Source of the DNA: Promicromonospora sp. Populi
Lineage (GTDB): Bacteria; Actinomycetota; Actinomycetes; Actinomycetales; Cellulomonadaceae
Direction: 5' to 3'
Assembly: GCF_041081105.1 (NCBI RefSeq)
Contig: NZ_CP163528.1
Location: forward strand, 2,356,001-2,420,000
Length of the DNA: 64,000 bases
Shown: positions 26,686-34,959 of the stretch, one piece after another
Numbering within the stretch: position 1 is the first letter of the stretch
Layout: every line of letters begins with the position of its first letter
Made by a program: the position numbers and the translations under genes
Notes under the pieces: model-generated
Told to the model about the DNA's origin: nothing
The model's input: only the letters and a program-made list of their open reading frames with translations
Database searches by the model: none

Positions 26686-27395
26686 CGCCTCGTCCGGGCA
26701 CACCACTCGTCACGTAGCACGCCCATGACCACCGAGTCGTAACGGACGCCTTCGACCACTCTGGCTTGCCGGAACCGCGCTTCCTCAACGAAGCCCAGCG
26801 CCGTCCCGACGCTGAGCATCGCCCGATTGCCGGACCAGGTCGCGAAGTCCAACCGCACCCATGGCGTGCGCTCGAACAGCAAAGAGGTCCATAGGGCGAG
26901 CGCCGTGCGCCCGATCCCTCGGCCCCGCACCGCCGGGTCGTACACGGTGACGCCCATCCGGGCCCACTCCGTCTCGCGTGATTCCCAGTACCAGGCGACA
27001 GTCCCAACCAGCTCGCCGTCGACGTCCACCACCAGCCGACGAGGTGGCGCCGCCTGGCTCTCGGACGGCGGGATGCCCGGGCGTTCAGCACAGCAGCTGC
27101 TGCCAGGCTGCTCCCGATCCTGGCAGCAACTGCTGTGGTCACCTTCCGGCTGCGGCGCCCAGATTAGACCGTTGTCCCGTGCGAGGGACGTGACCAAGCT
27201 GTCAGCCTCGGCGTCGATCGGTACCGGGTAATAGGGGCCGTCCCAGCAATGCCAGTCGTGCTCGGGTCGCAGCCACGCGCGGAAAGCGTCGAGGTCGGGA
27301 GCCGTCCAGCCGCGAAGGGCCACTGTCGATCCGGTGGCGGTCACGCCGCGGGAGTAGATCTCGGGTGCCACGGGCCCGATCCTCTCCGGAACCAT
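26646..27395 (-). CDS. GNAT N-acetyltransferase with a Cys-rich insertion
   Basis: 249 aa. GNAT core in the C-terminal half: LVVDVDGELVGTVAWYWE, MGVTVYDPAVRGRGIGRTAL (acetyl-CoA loop R-GRGIG) and LDFATWSGNRAML. Between strands, residues ~80-105 form a Cys/Ser-rich stretch (HSSCCQDREQPGSSCCAERP) encoded by a long inverted repeat. ATG 27395 chosen; a TTG lies 18 nt upstream. Substrate unknown; the architecture resembles RimJ/RimL-type enzymes. Confidence 0.82.
   Translation of the reverse strand: MVPERIGPVAPEIYSRGVTATGSTVALRGWTAPDLDAFRAWLRPEHDWHCWDGPYYPVPIDAEADSLVTSLARDNGLIWAPQPEGDHSSCCQDREQPGSSCCAERPGIPPSESQAAPPRRLVVDVDGELVGTVAWYWESRETEWARMGVTVYDPAVRGRGIGRTALALWTSLLFERTPWVRLDFATWSGNRAMLSVGTALGFVEEARFRQARVVEGVRYDSVVMGVLRDEWCARTRRQAPGEFEPGSRV
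27089..27137. repeat. Inverted repeat inside the GNAT coding sequence
   Basis: Arms 27089-27107 and 27119-27137 (19 nt, 18 pair) around an 11-nt loop. The left arm starts CACAGCAGCTG. It encodes the twin-Cys insertion. It is distinct from the GAGGTCGG-type elements. Confidence 0.7.
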
Positions 27396-27454
27396 GCCTC
27401 GGGCGGAAGGCAATTACGAGATGCGGTTGGGTCTGACGGACCCCCTGATCCGTC

Positions 27455-27580
27455 GAGTTCGGTCGGTTGCACGCCAGGCTTTATGAGATCGGTCGCTTGC
27501 CTTGAGATCGGTCGTTTGATTGACCGATCTCAAGGCAAGCGACCGAAGTCACGGATGGGCTGGTGCAAGGGACCGAAGTC
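27455..27580. repeat. Modular mirrored repeat element A (intergenic)
   Basis: 8-nt modules at 27455 (GAGTTCGG), 27485 (GAGATCGG), 27504 (GAGATCGG), then mirrored at 27524 (CCGATCTC), 27543 (CCGAAGTC) and 27573 (CCGAAGTC). Spacers are 22, 11, 12, 11 and 22 nt, exactly symmetric about 27517.5. The inner 25 nt of each side (27489-27513, 27522-27546) pair perfectly. It lies between the acyltransferase stop (27613) and the GNAT start (27395), in a region with no gene. Confidence 0.85.
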
Positions 27581-27612
27581 AGCCGCCCCCGGCTGCCGGC
27601 CTAGCCTCCGCA

Positions 27613-28785
27613 CTACAGCACCCGCGCGACTCCCGGGATGCGGCGCAGCAGGTGGGCGAAGCCCCAGCAGAGCGGTATCGCGAGCGCGAGCAGGATCAGG
27701 AACTTCACGCCCGCCGGGGCCACCAGCGGCGCGAAGAGCATGGCGACGCCGACCAGCACCAGCGGGTGGATGACGTACACCGCGAACGAGTTCTGCGCGG
27801 CGAACCTCGCCCACGCTGGCTGCCCGGAGAACTTCTCCCGGAACAGCACCAGCAGAGCCACGATCATGCTCACCGCGAAGATGTTCTCGGCGACGGCGGA
27901 GGCCAGCAGCGCCAGGGCTCCGGCGCCGGGCGCCGTCGCCAGGGCGGTCGTACCGGCCGCCATTCCCAGGCCGACGACGGCCACCACCAGCGCCGCCCAC
28001 CCCTGCCGCACCGTCAGCGCGGTGAGCCAGCCGCGTCGAGTCGCCAGGAGCCCGACCACAAAGAGGATCACGTACTGCGGCAGGTAGGCCGGCGTCGGCA
28101 GCCCGACGACCTCCCAGTAGGTGCCGGCCGGAACCACGAGGCGCCAGAGGAACGTCGCCAGGCCCAGCACCCCGACGAGCCCGGCGATCGCCCAGAAGCC
28201 GACCGGACGCGGCTGCGCGGCGACGCCCTGCGCCCCGGCAACGCCCTCCGCCCCGACACCGCCGTCGACCACGACGCCGGACCGGACGCCGACCCGGGCG
28301 CGCAGCGCGCGGAAGGCGGCGTAGGCGAGCGTCAGCACCAGGAGCACCTCGACGAACCACAGCGGCCCCGGGTCGCCCACGGTGAACCAGAAGTGCAGGA
28401 ACGACTCGCCCTCCGCGCTGCGCGCCGGCCACTCCCGCAGGGACAGGACCGGCCGCGCCACCAGCCAGTACGCCACCAGCGGGATCCCGAGCCGGATCAG
28501 GCGGTCCCGGGCGAAGGCGCCCGGCCCCTTGCGGTCGACCGACCCGGGGACGAACAGGCCGGAGATCAGGAAGAAGAAACCCATGAAGTAGAACTGGTTC
28601 ACGACCGCGAACACCACCAGCGCGATGCCCGAGGGGCTCGTGCTGGGCTCGGTCCAGTACCAGAACGGAAGCGCGCTGTACGTGAGGGCGCTGTGGTGCG
28701 CCAGGACCAGCACGGTCAGCATGATCCGCAGGTTGTCGACGTACCCCAGCCTGGAAGTTGTCGGCCTTGCGGCGAGCGTTGTCAT
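27613..28785 (-). CDS. Acyltransferase family 3 membrane protein
   Basis: 390 aa, about ten membrane helices. The acyltransferase-3 signature is YVDNLRIMLTVLVLAHHSAL (catalytic His region), with FFFLISGLFVPGS, RDRLIRLGIPLVAYW and FAVYVIHPLVLVG. A Gly/Val/Ala linker at ~165-190 is low complexity. It acylates sugars, lipids or peptidoglycan; the acceptor is unknown. A perfect palindrome 22 bp upstream suggests TetR-type control. Confidence 0.87.
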   Translation of the reverse strand: MTTLAARPTTSRLGYVDNLRIMLTVLVLAHHSALTYSALPFWYWTEPSTSPSGIALVVFAVVNQFYFMGFFFLISGLFVPGSVDRKGPGAFARDRLIRLGIPLVAYWLVARPVLSLREWPARSAEGESFLHFWFTVGDPGPLWFVEVLLVLTLAYAAFRALRARVGVRSGVVVDGGVGAEGVAGAQGVAAQPRPVGFWAIAGLVGVLGLATFLWRLVVPAGTYWEVVGLPTPAYLPQYVILFVVGLLATRRGWLTALTVRQGWAALVVAVVGLGMAAGTTALATAPGAGALALLASAVAENIFAVSMIVALLVLFREKFSGQPAWARFAAQNSFAVYVIHPLVLVGVAMLFAPLVAPAGVKFLILLALAIPLCWGFAHLLRRIPGVARVL

Positions 28786-28806
28786 CTTCGGTCTCCCGAC
28801 CCTCGT

Positions 28807-28832
28807 TGGTTCATTACTCGACTAATGAACCA
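28807..28832. promoter_or_regulatory. TetR-type palindrome upstream of the acyltransferase
   Basis: Perfect 10-nt arms TGGTTCATTA and TAATGAACCA with the 6-nt spacer CTCGAC. It lies 22 bp before the start codon, so binding would block transcription. No TetR gene is adjacent. Confidence 0.75.
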
Positions 28833-28882
28833 CAGAACGTCGGAGTTCCGCAAGAGAGTTTTGTCAGCGACCTGTCGGCACG

Positions 28883-28920
28883 AAAAAACGAGGGCCGCCA
28901 CCTCACGGTGGCGACCCTCG
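28883..28920 (-). terminator. Rho-independent terminator of the RNase E/G gene
   Basis: Arms 28889-28902 and 28907-28920 (14 nt, one mismatch), 4-nt loop. On the minus strand TTTTTT follows. 62 bp after the rne stop. Confidence 0.92.
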
Positions 28921-28981
28921 TAGATTCAGATCAGTCGGTGCAGGTCAGCGGCCTAGCAGCCGCGACCAGAACCCCTTTTTC

Positions 28982-31900
28982 TCAGGCGACCTCGTCGCCA
29001 GCTCCTTTGGGCGGTTCCGGCTGCCCAGTGCCGGAGCCCCCCTCCGGCGCCTCGTTCGCTGACGGTGCATCGCTCGACGACTGTGCATCGTTCGACGACA
29101 GTTCACCGTTCGACGACGGCGCGTCATCCGTCGACGGCACGGCGGCGATCAGCGCGTCAGGCGCGTCCGCCGTCTCCGGCGAACCAGAGAAGCCGGGCGA
29201 CCCGGCCGACGTCGGCGAACCGGCGGAGCCGGACGGCGATCCCCCGGTAGGCAGCTGGATCTCGTCGAGGGTCGCGGGGCCGTCGTCCACGGGATCCTTC
29301 GTCTCGTGCGCGTGCTGCGCCGCGGCGGCGATCGTGGCGAGCGTGGCCTTGACGGCCTCGCGGGCCTCGGACCGCTCCTCGGGCAGGCTGGCGACCGGAG
29401 CCACCGGCTCCAGCGAAGCCGACTTCTCCTTGCCGCGCTTGCGGCGCGTCCGCGCGGAACGCGGGCCCTCGTCGGACACCGCCGGCGCGCTGCCGGAGCC
29501 CACGCCGTTGCCCGACTTCTCGATGGGCTCGTCGTGCACGATGAACCCGCGGCCCTTGCAGTGCTCGCACGTCTCGGAGAACGCCTCGACGAGGCCCTGG
29601 CCCACACGCTTGCGCGTCATCTGGACCAGGCCGAGCGAGGTCACCTCCGCCACCTGGTGCTTGGTGCGGTCCCGGCCGAGGCACTCGACCAGCCGGCGCA
29701 GCACCAGGTCACGGTTGGACTCGAGCACCATGTCGATGAAGTCGATGACGATGATGCCGCCGATGTCGCGCAGGCGAAGCTGCCGCACGATCTCCTCGGC
29801 CGCCTCGAGGTTGTTCCGCGTGACGGTCTCCTCGAGCGTGCCGCCCGCACCGGTGAACTTGCCGGTGTTGACGTCCACGACCGTCATGGCCTCGGTGCGG
29901 TCGATGACCAGCGAGCCGCCCGAGGGCAGCCAGACCTTGCGGTCCATCCCCTTGGCGAGCTGCTCGTCCACGCGGTGCACGTGGAACACGTCGGTGTTCT
30001 CGGCCCACTTGGACACACGCTCACGCAGGTCGGGAGCGAGCTCCTCGACGTAGTGCGCGATCTCGTCCCACGCACCCTCGCCCTGCACCACCAGCGACGA
30101 GAAGTCGTCGTTGAAGATGTCGCGGACCACACGGATGGCCATGTCGGGCTCGCCCTGCAGCAGCGCCGGGGCGTTCGCCTTCTTGGCCTTGGCCTGGATG
30201 GCGTCCCACTGCCCCTGCAGACGCTCGACGTCGGCGCGCAGCTCGTCCTCGCTCGCCCCCTCGGCGGCGGTACGCACGATGACGCCCGCACCCTCGGGGA
30301 CCACCTCGCGGAGGATCTTCTTGAGGCGCGACCGCTCGGTGTCGGGCAGCTTGCGGCTGATCCCGGTCATGCCGCCACCCGGCACGAACACCAGGTACCG
30401 GCCGGCGAGCGTGACCTGGCTCGTGAGCCGGGCACCCTTGTGGCCGATCGGGTCCTTGGTGACCTGCACCAGGACGGAGTCGCCCGACTTCAGCGCCTGC
30501 TCGATCCGGCGCGGCTGACCTTCCAGACCCGCGGCGTCCCAGTTGACCTCGCCCGCGTACAGCACGGCGTTGCGGCCCTTGCCGACGTCGACGAACGCGG
30601 CCTCCATGGAGGGCAGCACGTTCTGGACCCGGCCCAGGTACACGTTGCCGGCCATCGACGCCTGCGACTGCTGCGAGACGTAGTGCTCCACGAGCACACC
30701 GTCCTCCAGCACGGCGATCTGCGTGCGGCCGTCCTTCTCGCGCACGATCATCGACCGCTGCACCGACTCGCGGCGCGCCAGGAACTCGGCCTCGGTGATG
30801 ATCTGGCGGCGGCGACCGTGGTCGCGGCCCTCGCGGCGGCGCTGACGCTTCGCCTCGAGGCGCGTGGAGCCCTTGAGCGCGGTGACCTCGTCGCTACGGA
30901 CCAGGTCGCCCCGGCCGGCGTCGCTCCGGCTCGAGCGGACGGCGGCGGCCTCGGCGCGCTCGCCGCGTGTACCCCGGCGACGACGGCGACGGCGGCGGCT
31001 GCCGCCCTCCCCATCGCCTGCGTCCTGGGCCGAGTCCTCGGCGTCGCCCTCGACGTCGCCGTCCTCGTCGTCGGACGCCTGCGCGTCCTCCTCGGAGTCG
31101 TCGTCCTGGTCCTCGTCGGCCGAGTCGTCCATGTCGTCCGAGCGGTTCGCACGGCCGCCACGGCGGCCTCGTCCGCCCCGACGACGACGACGGCGCGACG
31201 GGCGCACGTCCTCGTCGTCGTACTCCTCGAAGTCGGCCGGGGCGAGCTCCTCGAGCTCGATGCCCTCGGCGGCCAGCTCCTCCTCGATCGCCTCGACCTC
31301 GTCCGCGGCAGCTATGTCGTCCTCGCTCAGCTCGACAGCGAGGAACTGCGGTACTGCCCAGTCGTCAGTCTCGGGGGCGTCAGCCTCGGGGGCGTCCGCC
31401 TCGACGGCGGGCTCCTGAGTGGCGAAGTCGGCCGGCGACTCGACGGCCGGTGCAGCCTGCCAGGCGTCCTCGGTGTCCTGGACGTCGGGTCGAGCGGCGG
31501 GCTCGCCCGTGCGACGCACGGCCCGGCGAGAACCGGAACGGCGGGCCCTGGGCTCGGCGGGGGCCTCTGTCCTGGATTCCGTCCTGGCCTCTGCCTGAGC
31601 TTCGGGCCGGGTCCGCGCGGGCGCCTTGGCCTCGGCGGCCCGGGGAGCCGGCGGCGCAACCTCTGCGGCGGGCGCGGGCGTCTCGGCGACAGGCTCGACG
31701 GCGCGGGCGACCGGGCGGGCGAACTGCGGCGTCAGGTCCTGCGGACGCGGCGGCCCGGCGGGAGCCTGTGCGCGCCGCGAGCGGCGGGCCGAGTCGTCGG
31801 GCGCCTGGAAGAGCAGCGCCGTCGTGGCGAGCCGCGGAACGCGCGTGCCCGAGGTGGTCGAGGCGGTCGACGCCGCGGGCTGCGCGGGTGCGTCGGGCGT

Positions 31901-32956
31901 CTCGGCCACGGGGACCTCGAACGGCTCCGACGTCGAACGACGGCTTCGGCGCGCGCGGGTCTTCGGGGCCTGCTCGGCCGGGGCGGCGGGCGTCTCGGCG
32001 CCGAACGAATCGGTGACGAACGAGTCGGTGACGAACGAGTCGGTGACGAACGAGTCGGTGACGAACGAGTCGGTGGCAGCCGCCACCGGGCTCTCCTCGA
32101 CCGACGTCGGCTCGGCCGCCTGCTCCACGACCGGCTCGGTCGAGGCGGGCTTGCGGCGCGAGCGCGCGCGCTTGGGCGCTTCCGGCTCGTCGGCCGTCTC
32201 GACCGCGGGCGCCGCCGAAACCGGCTCCGCCCTCTTGCGGGTACGACGCTTCGGGGCGGCCTTCTCGCCGTCCGCCGTCGGACCGCCGGGAAGGATGATG
32301 TCGTCGAGGCTGGCGACCTCGTGGACCGGGGCGTCGGTGGTCACCACGGGCTCCGGGAGCACGATGTCGAGCGGAGCGGACTCCGCGGCGGCGGGCTCGG
32401 GCTCGACCTCGAACTCGGGCACGGGCGTCGGCTCAGGCACGATCGTCGGCTCGGGCGCGAGCTCAGGCTCGGCAGCGAGCTCAGGCTCGACAACCTCGGG
32501 CTCGACGACCTCCGACTCGACGACCGGAGCGGCCTCGGCTGTGACATTGGTCTCGATCAGGCTCGGCTCGCTCACCGGGGCGAGCTCGGCGGCAGGCACC
32601 GGCGTCGGCTCGGCAGCGACAGGGCTGGGAGCCGTGGGCGAAGAGATGCCACGCGTCGCCCGGCGACGCGGGCGCTTGGTGGCCGGCTCGCTCGCCGCGG
32701 CGGTGGCGGACGTGGCAACGGCGGCGGTACCGCCGGTGGTCACGGGCTGGGCCTCGGTGGTAGCGGCGGATCCGACGACGATGGGCTCGACGGTGGCCGT
32801 AGAAACTACGGACCGGGTGGCCCTGCGACGCGGGCGCTTGACCGGCGTCGTATCTGCCGGAGCCTCCCCACCAGTGGTGACCTGGGCGACTGCCTCAGGT
32901 GCGTCGTGATCATCCTGTGACCCGATGGTCGAACCGGTGGTGCTGGAAGGCGTCAC
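28982..32956 (-). CDS. rne: Ribonuclease E/G family protein
   Basis: 1324 aa. A long disordered N-terminal part (~1-650, Ala/Glu/Pro-rich, with Arg-rich patches such as RRRRRGGRGRRGGR) precedes the catalytic core. The S1 domain (GNVYLGRVQNVLPSMEAAF) is followed by the DNase-I-like active site with DVNTGKFTG and IIVIDFIDM, whose Asp residues hold Mg2+, and CEHCKGRGF, the Zn-link Cys pair. A C-terminal disordered tail follows. It starts mRNA decay and matures rRNA. GTG 32956 is 8 nt after AGGAG. A pentapeptide repeat lies near residues 294-319. Confidence 0.93.
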   Translation of the reverse strand: MTPSSTTGSTIGSQDDHDAPEAVAQVTTGGEAPADTTPVKRPRRRATRSVVSTATVEPIVVGSAATTEAQPVTTGGTAAVATSATAAASEPATKRPRRRATRGISSPTAPSPVAAEPTPVPAAELAPVSEPSLIETNVTAEAAPVVESEVVEPEVVEPELAAEPELAPEPTIVPEPTPVPEFEVEPEPAAAESAPLDIVLPEPVVTTDAPVHEVASLDDIILPGGPTADGEKAAPKRRTRKRAEPVSAAPAVETADEPEAPKRARSRRKPASTEPVVEQAAEPTSVEESPVAAATDSFVTDSFVTDSFVTDSFVTDSFGAETPAAPAEQAPKTRARRSRRSTSEPFEVPVAETPDAPAQPAASTASTTSGTRVPRLATTALLFQAPDDSARRSRRAQAPAGPPRPQDLTPQFARPVARAVEPVAETPAPAAEVAPPAPRAAEAKAPARTRPEAQAEARTESRTEAPAEPRARRSGSRRAVRRTGEPAARPDVQDTEDAWQAAPAVESPADFATQEPAVEADAPEADAPETDDWAVPQFLAVELSEDDIAAADEVEAIEEELAAEGIELEELAPADFEEYDDEDVRPSRRRRRRGGRGRRGGRANRSDDMDDSADEDQDDDSEEDAQASDDEDGDVEGDAEDSAQDAGDGEGGSRRRRRRRRGTRGERAEAAAVRSSRSDAGRGDLVRSDEVTALKGSTRLEAKRQRRREGRDHGRRRQIITEAEFLARRESVQRSMIVREKDGRTQIAVLEDGVLVEHYVSQQSQASMAGNVYLGRVQNVLPSMEAAFVDVGKGRNAVLYAGEVNWDAAGLEGQPRRIEQALKSGDSVLVQVTKDPIGHKGARLTSQVTLAGRYLVFVPGGGMTGISRKLPDTERSRLKKILREVVPEGAGVIVRTAAEGASEDELRADVERLQGQWDAIQAKAKKANAPALLQGEPDMAIRVVRDIFNDDFSSLVVQGEGAWDEIAHYVEELAPDLRERVSKWAENTDVFHVHRVDEQLAKGMDRKVWLPSGGSLVIDRTEAMTVVDVNTGKFTGAGGTLEETVTRNNLEAAEEIVRQLRLRDIGGIIVIDFIDMVLESNRDLVLRRLVECLGRDRTKHQVAEVTSLGLVQMTRKRVGQGLVEAFSETCEHCKGRGFIVHDEPIEKSGNGVGSGSAPAVSDEGPRSARTRRKRGKEKSASLEPVAPVASLPEERSEAREAVKATLATIAAAAQHAHETKDPVDDGPATLDEIQLPTGGSPSGSAGSPTSAGSPGFSGSPETADAPDALIAAVPSTDDAPSSNGELSSNDAQSSSDAPSANEAPEGGSGTGQPEPPKGAGDEVA
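32002..32075. repeat. 15-bp tandem repeat in rne
   Basis: CGGTGACGAACGAGT, four exact copies at 32011-32070 with partial copies on both sides. It encodes repeated VTDSF in the disordered N-terminal half. Because 15 is a multiple of 3, copy-number changes keep frame. Confidence 0.9.
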
Positions 32957-33320
32957 GTGAGGTGCTCCTGTAGCCGGCGTCCGCTCCACACCATGCGGAC
33001 CGCCAGGCGGTCGGTCGTACGGTGCTGCATCGCGGCGAAGCGACACACCCGAACGGAAGTCTCGGCTGCGGCCCTGTTCCTGCGATCTTCGCGGACGCCA
33101 GCGGCCACGTTCTGTCGTGACAACGGCACCGCGTGCGGATCGCGGGCAGTGTTGGACTCTGCAGGCCGCGCAGGGATGTGGGCCCGCACGGCTCCGACCA
33201 GTATCGCACAGGAGGCGGCGCTCACCTCGCGAGACGCCGAACGTGACCTACGTGGCACTCGATACGCGCTTCGCGGGACGCCAGATGAGCAGAGTGAGGT
33301 CCGGGCTGCGTGTAGTGTGC

Positions 33321-33340
33321 CTTGTGAAGACATTCACAAG
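33321..33340. promoter_or_regulatory. Rex operator upstream of cydABDC
   Basis: CTTGTGAAGACATTCACAAG matches the Rex consensus TTGTGAA-N4-TTCACAA exactly. It lies 94 bp before cydA. Rex releases when NADH/NAD+ rises, so cyd would be induced at low oxygen. The rest of the 477-bp spacer (32957-33433), which also carries the rne promoter, shows no other gene. Confidence 0.92.
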
Positions 33341-33433
33341 CGACGGAACCCCCCATCCGTACCGTGCGGACCTGCCCGCTCACGCCTAGCGTCCAAGGCA
33401 ACGATCCGTTCGGAGACATCCCTGGAGCTCGGA

Positions 33434-34930
33434 GTGGAAGCACTCGACCTGGCACGCTGGCAGTTCGGCATCACCACCGTCTATCACTTCATCTTCGTGC
33501 CGCTCACCATCGGGCTAGCGCCCCTGGTAGCGGTCATGCAGACGGCCTGGGTCCGCACCGGGAACGAGCGGTGGCTGAAGCTGACCAAGTTCTTCGGCAA
33601 GCTCTTCCTGATCAACTTCGCGCTCGGCGTCGTCACCGGCATCGTGCAGGAGTTCCAGTTCGGGATGAACTGGAGCGAGTACTCCCGGTTCGTCGGCGAC
33701 GTGTTCGGCGCCCCGCTCGCCATGGAGGCCCTCGCGGCCTTCTTCGTCGAGTCGACGTTCCTCGGCCTGTGGATCTTCGGCTGGGACCGGCTGAGCAAGC
33801 GCGTGCACCTCGCCTGCATCTGGGCCGCCGCCATCGCGGTGAACCTGTCGGCCTTCTTCATCCTGGCGGCCAACTCGTGGATGCAGCACCCGGTCGGCGC
33901 CCGGTTCAACCCGGAGACCGGCCGCGCCGAGATGGAGTCGATCTGGGCGATCCTCGCCAACAACACGCTGTGGGCGGCCTTCCCGCACGCGGTGGCCGCC
34001 GCGTTCCTCACGGCCGGAACGTTCGTGGCCGGGATCGCCGCGTGGTGGATGGTGCGCCTGGCCCGGACCAAGCAGGAAGAGTCCATCGAGCTCGCCCGGA
34101 CCGTGTACCGCCCCGCCGTGATCCTGGGCACCGTGGTCATGCTGGTCGCCGGCGTCGGCGTTGCCCTGACGGGCGACGCGCAGGGCAAGCTGATGTTCGA
34201 GCAGCAGCCGGGCAAGATGGCGTCCGCCGAGGCGCTCTGCGAGGGCGAGGAGGCGGCGAACTTCTCGATCCTGACCATCGGGGACCTGTCCAACTCGTGC
34301 GAGGGCGTGCGGCACATCCTGGAGGTGCCGGGCCTGGCCAGCTACCTGGGCACCGGCCACTTCTCCGGCGAGGAGAGCTTCCTGCCGGGCGTCAACGACG
34401 TGCAGGAGGAGTACGCCGACCGGTTCGGCGAGACCGACGAGGCCGGCAACCCCATCTCGTACACGCCCAACCTCGCCGTCACCTACTGGAGCTTCCGGCT
34501 CATGATCGGGTTCGCCGCCGGCTCCGCCCTGCTCGCCCTGGCCGCGCTCTGGTTCACCCGCGGCGGCCGGGTCAGCGACAACCCCTGGTTCGCCCGCATC
34601 GGGATCGCCGCGATCCCGACCCCGTTCCTCGCCTCGTCGTTCGGGTGGATCTTCACCGAGATGGGACGCCAGCCCTGGGTGGTGGCCCCGAACCCCACGG
34701 GGATCGACGAGATCCGGCTGCTCACGATGCGCGGCGTCTCAGAGGTGGTGAGTCCCGGCATGGTGCTGACCTCGATGATCGTGTTCACCCTGCTCTACGG
34801 CGTGCTCGCCGTGGTCTGGTACCGCCTCATGCACCGGTACGCGGTCGAGGGTGTGCCCAAGTCGGTGCGCGACGAGTCACCCGAGGCGGCCGACGACGAG
34901 ACAGACCGGCCGCTCTCGTTCGCCTACTGA
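33434..34930 (+). CDS. cydA: Cytochrome bd oxidase subunit I
   Basis: 498 aa. ARWQFGITTVYHFIFVPLTI carries His18, the haem ligand. FQFGMNWSEYSRFVGDVFGAPLA, FFVESTFLGLWIFGW and FPHAVAAAFLTAGTFV are typical, and GWIFTEMGRQPW closes the core. The periplasmic Q-loop is of the short type. It oxidises quinol and reduces O2 at the membrane. GTG 33434 follows CTGGAG. First gene of the Rex-controlled operon. Confidence 0.96.
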   Translation: MEALDLARWQFGITTVYHFIFVPLTIGLAPLVAVMQTAWVRTGNERWLKLTKFFGKLFLINFALGVVTGIVQEFQFGMNWSEYSRFVGDVFGAPLAMEALAAFFVESTFLGLWIFGWDRLSKRVHLACIWAAAIAVNLSAFFILAANSWMQHPVGARFNPETGRAEMESIWAILANNTLWAAFPHAVAAAFLTAGTFVAGIAAWWMVRLARTKQEESIELARTVYRPAVILGTVVMLVAGVGVALTGDAQGKLMFEQQPGKMASAEALCEGEEAANFSILTIGDLSNSCEGVRHILEVPGLASYLGTGHFSGEESFLPGVNDVQEEYADRFGETDEAGNPISYTPNLAVTYWSFRLMIGFAAGSALLALAALWFTRGGRVSDNPWFARIGIAAIPTPFLASSFGWIFTEMGRQPWVVAPNPTGIDEIRLLTMRGVSEVVSPGMVLTSMIVFTLLYGVLAVVWYRLMHRYAVEGVPKSVRDESPEAADDETDRPLSFAY

Positions 34931-34959
34931 CCAACTTCGAACAGACCTAAGATAGGGAC

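Noticed and set aside
27455..27580. CRISPR array
   Set aside because: Repeats are 8 nt, spacers 11-22 nt and mirrored, and no cas genes are present.
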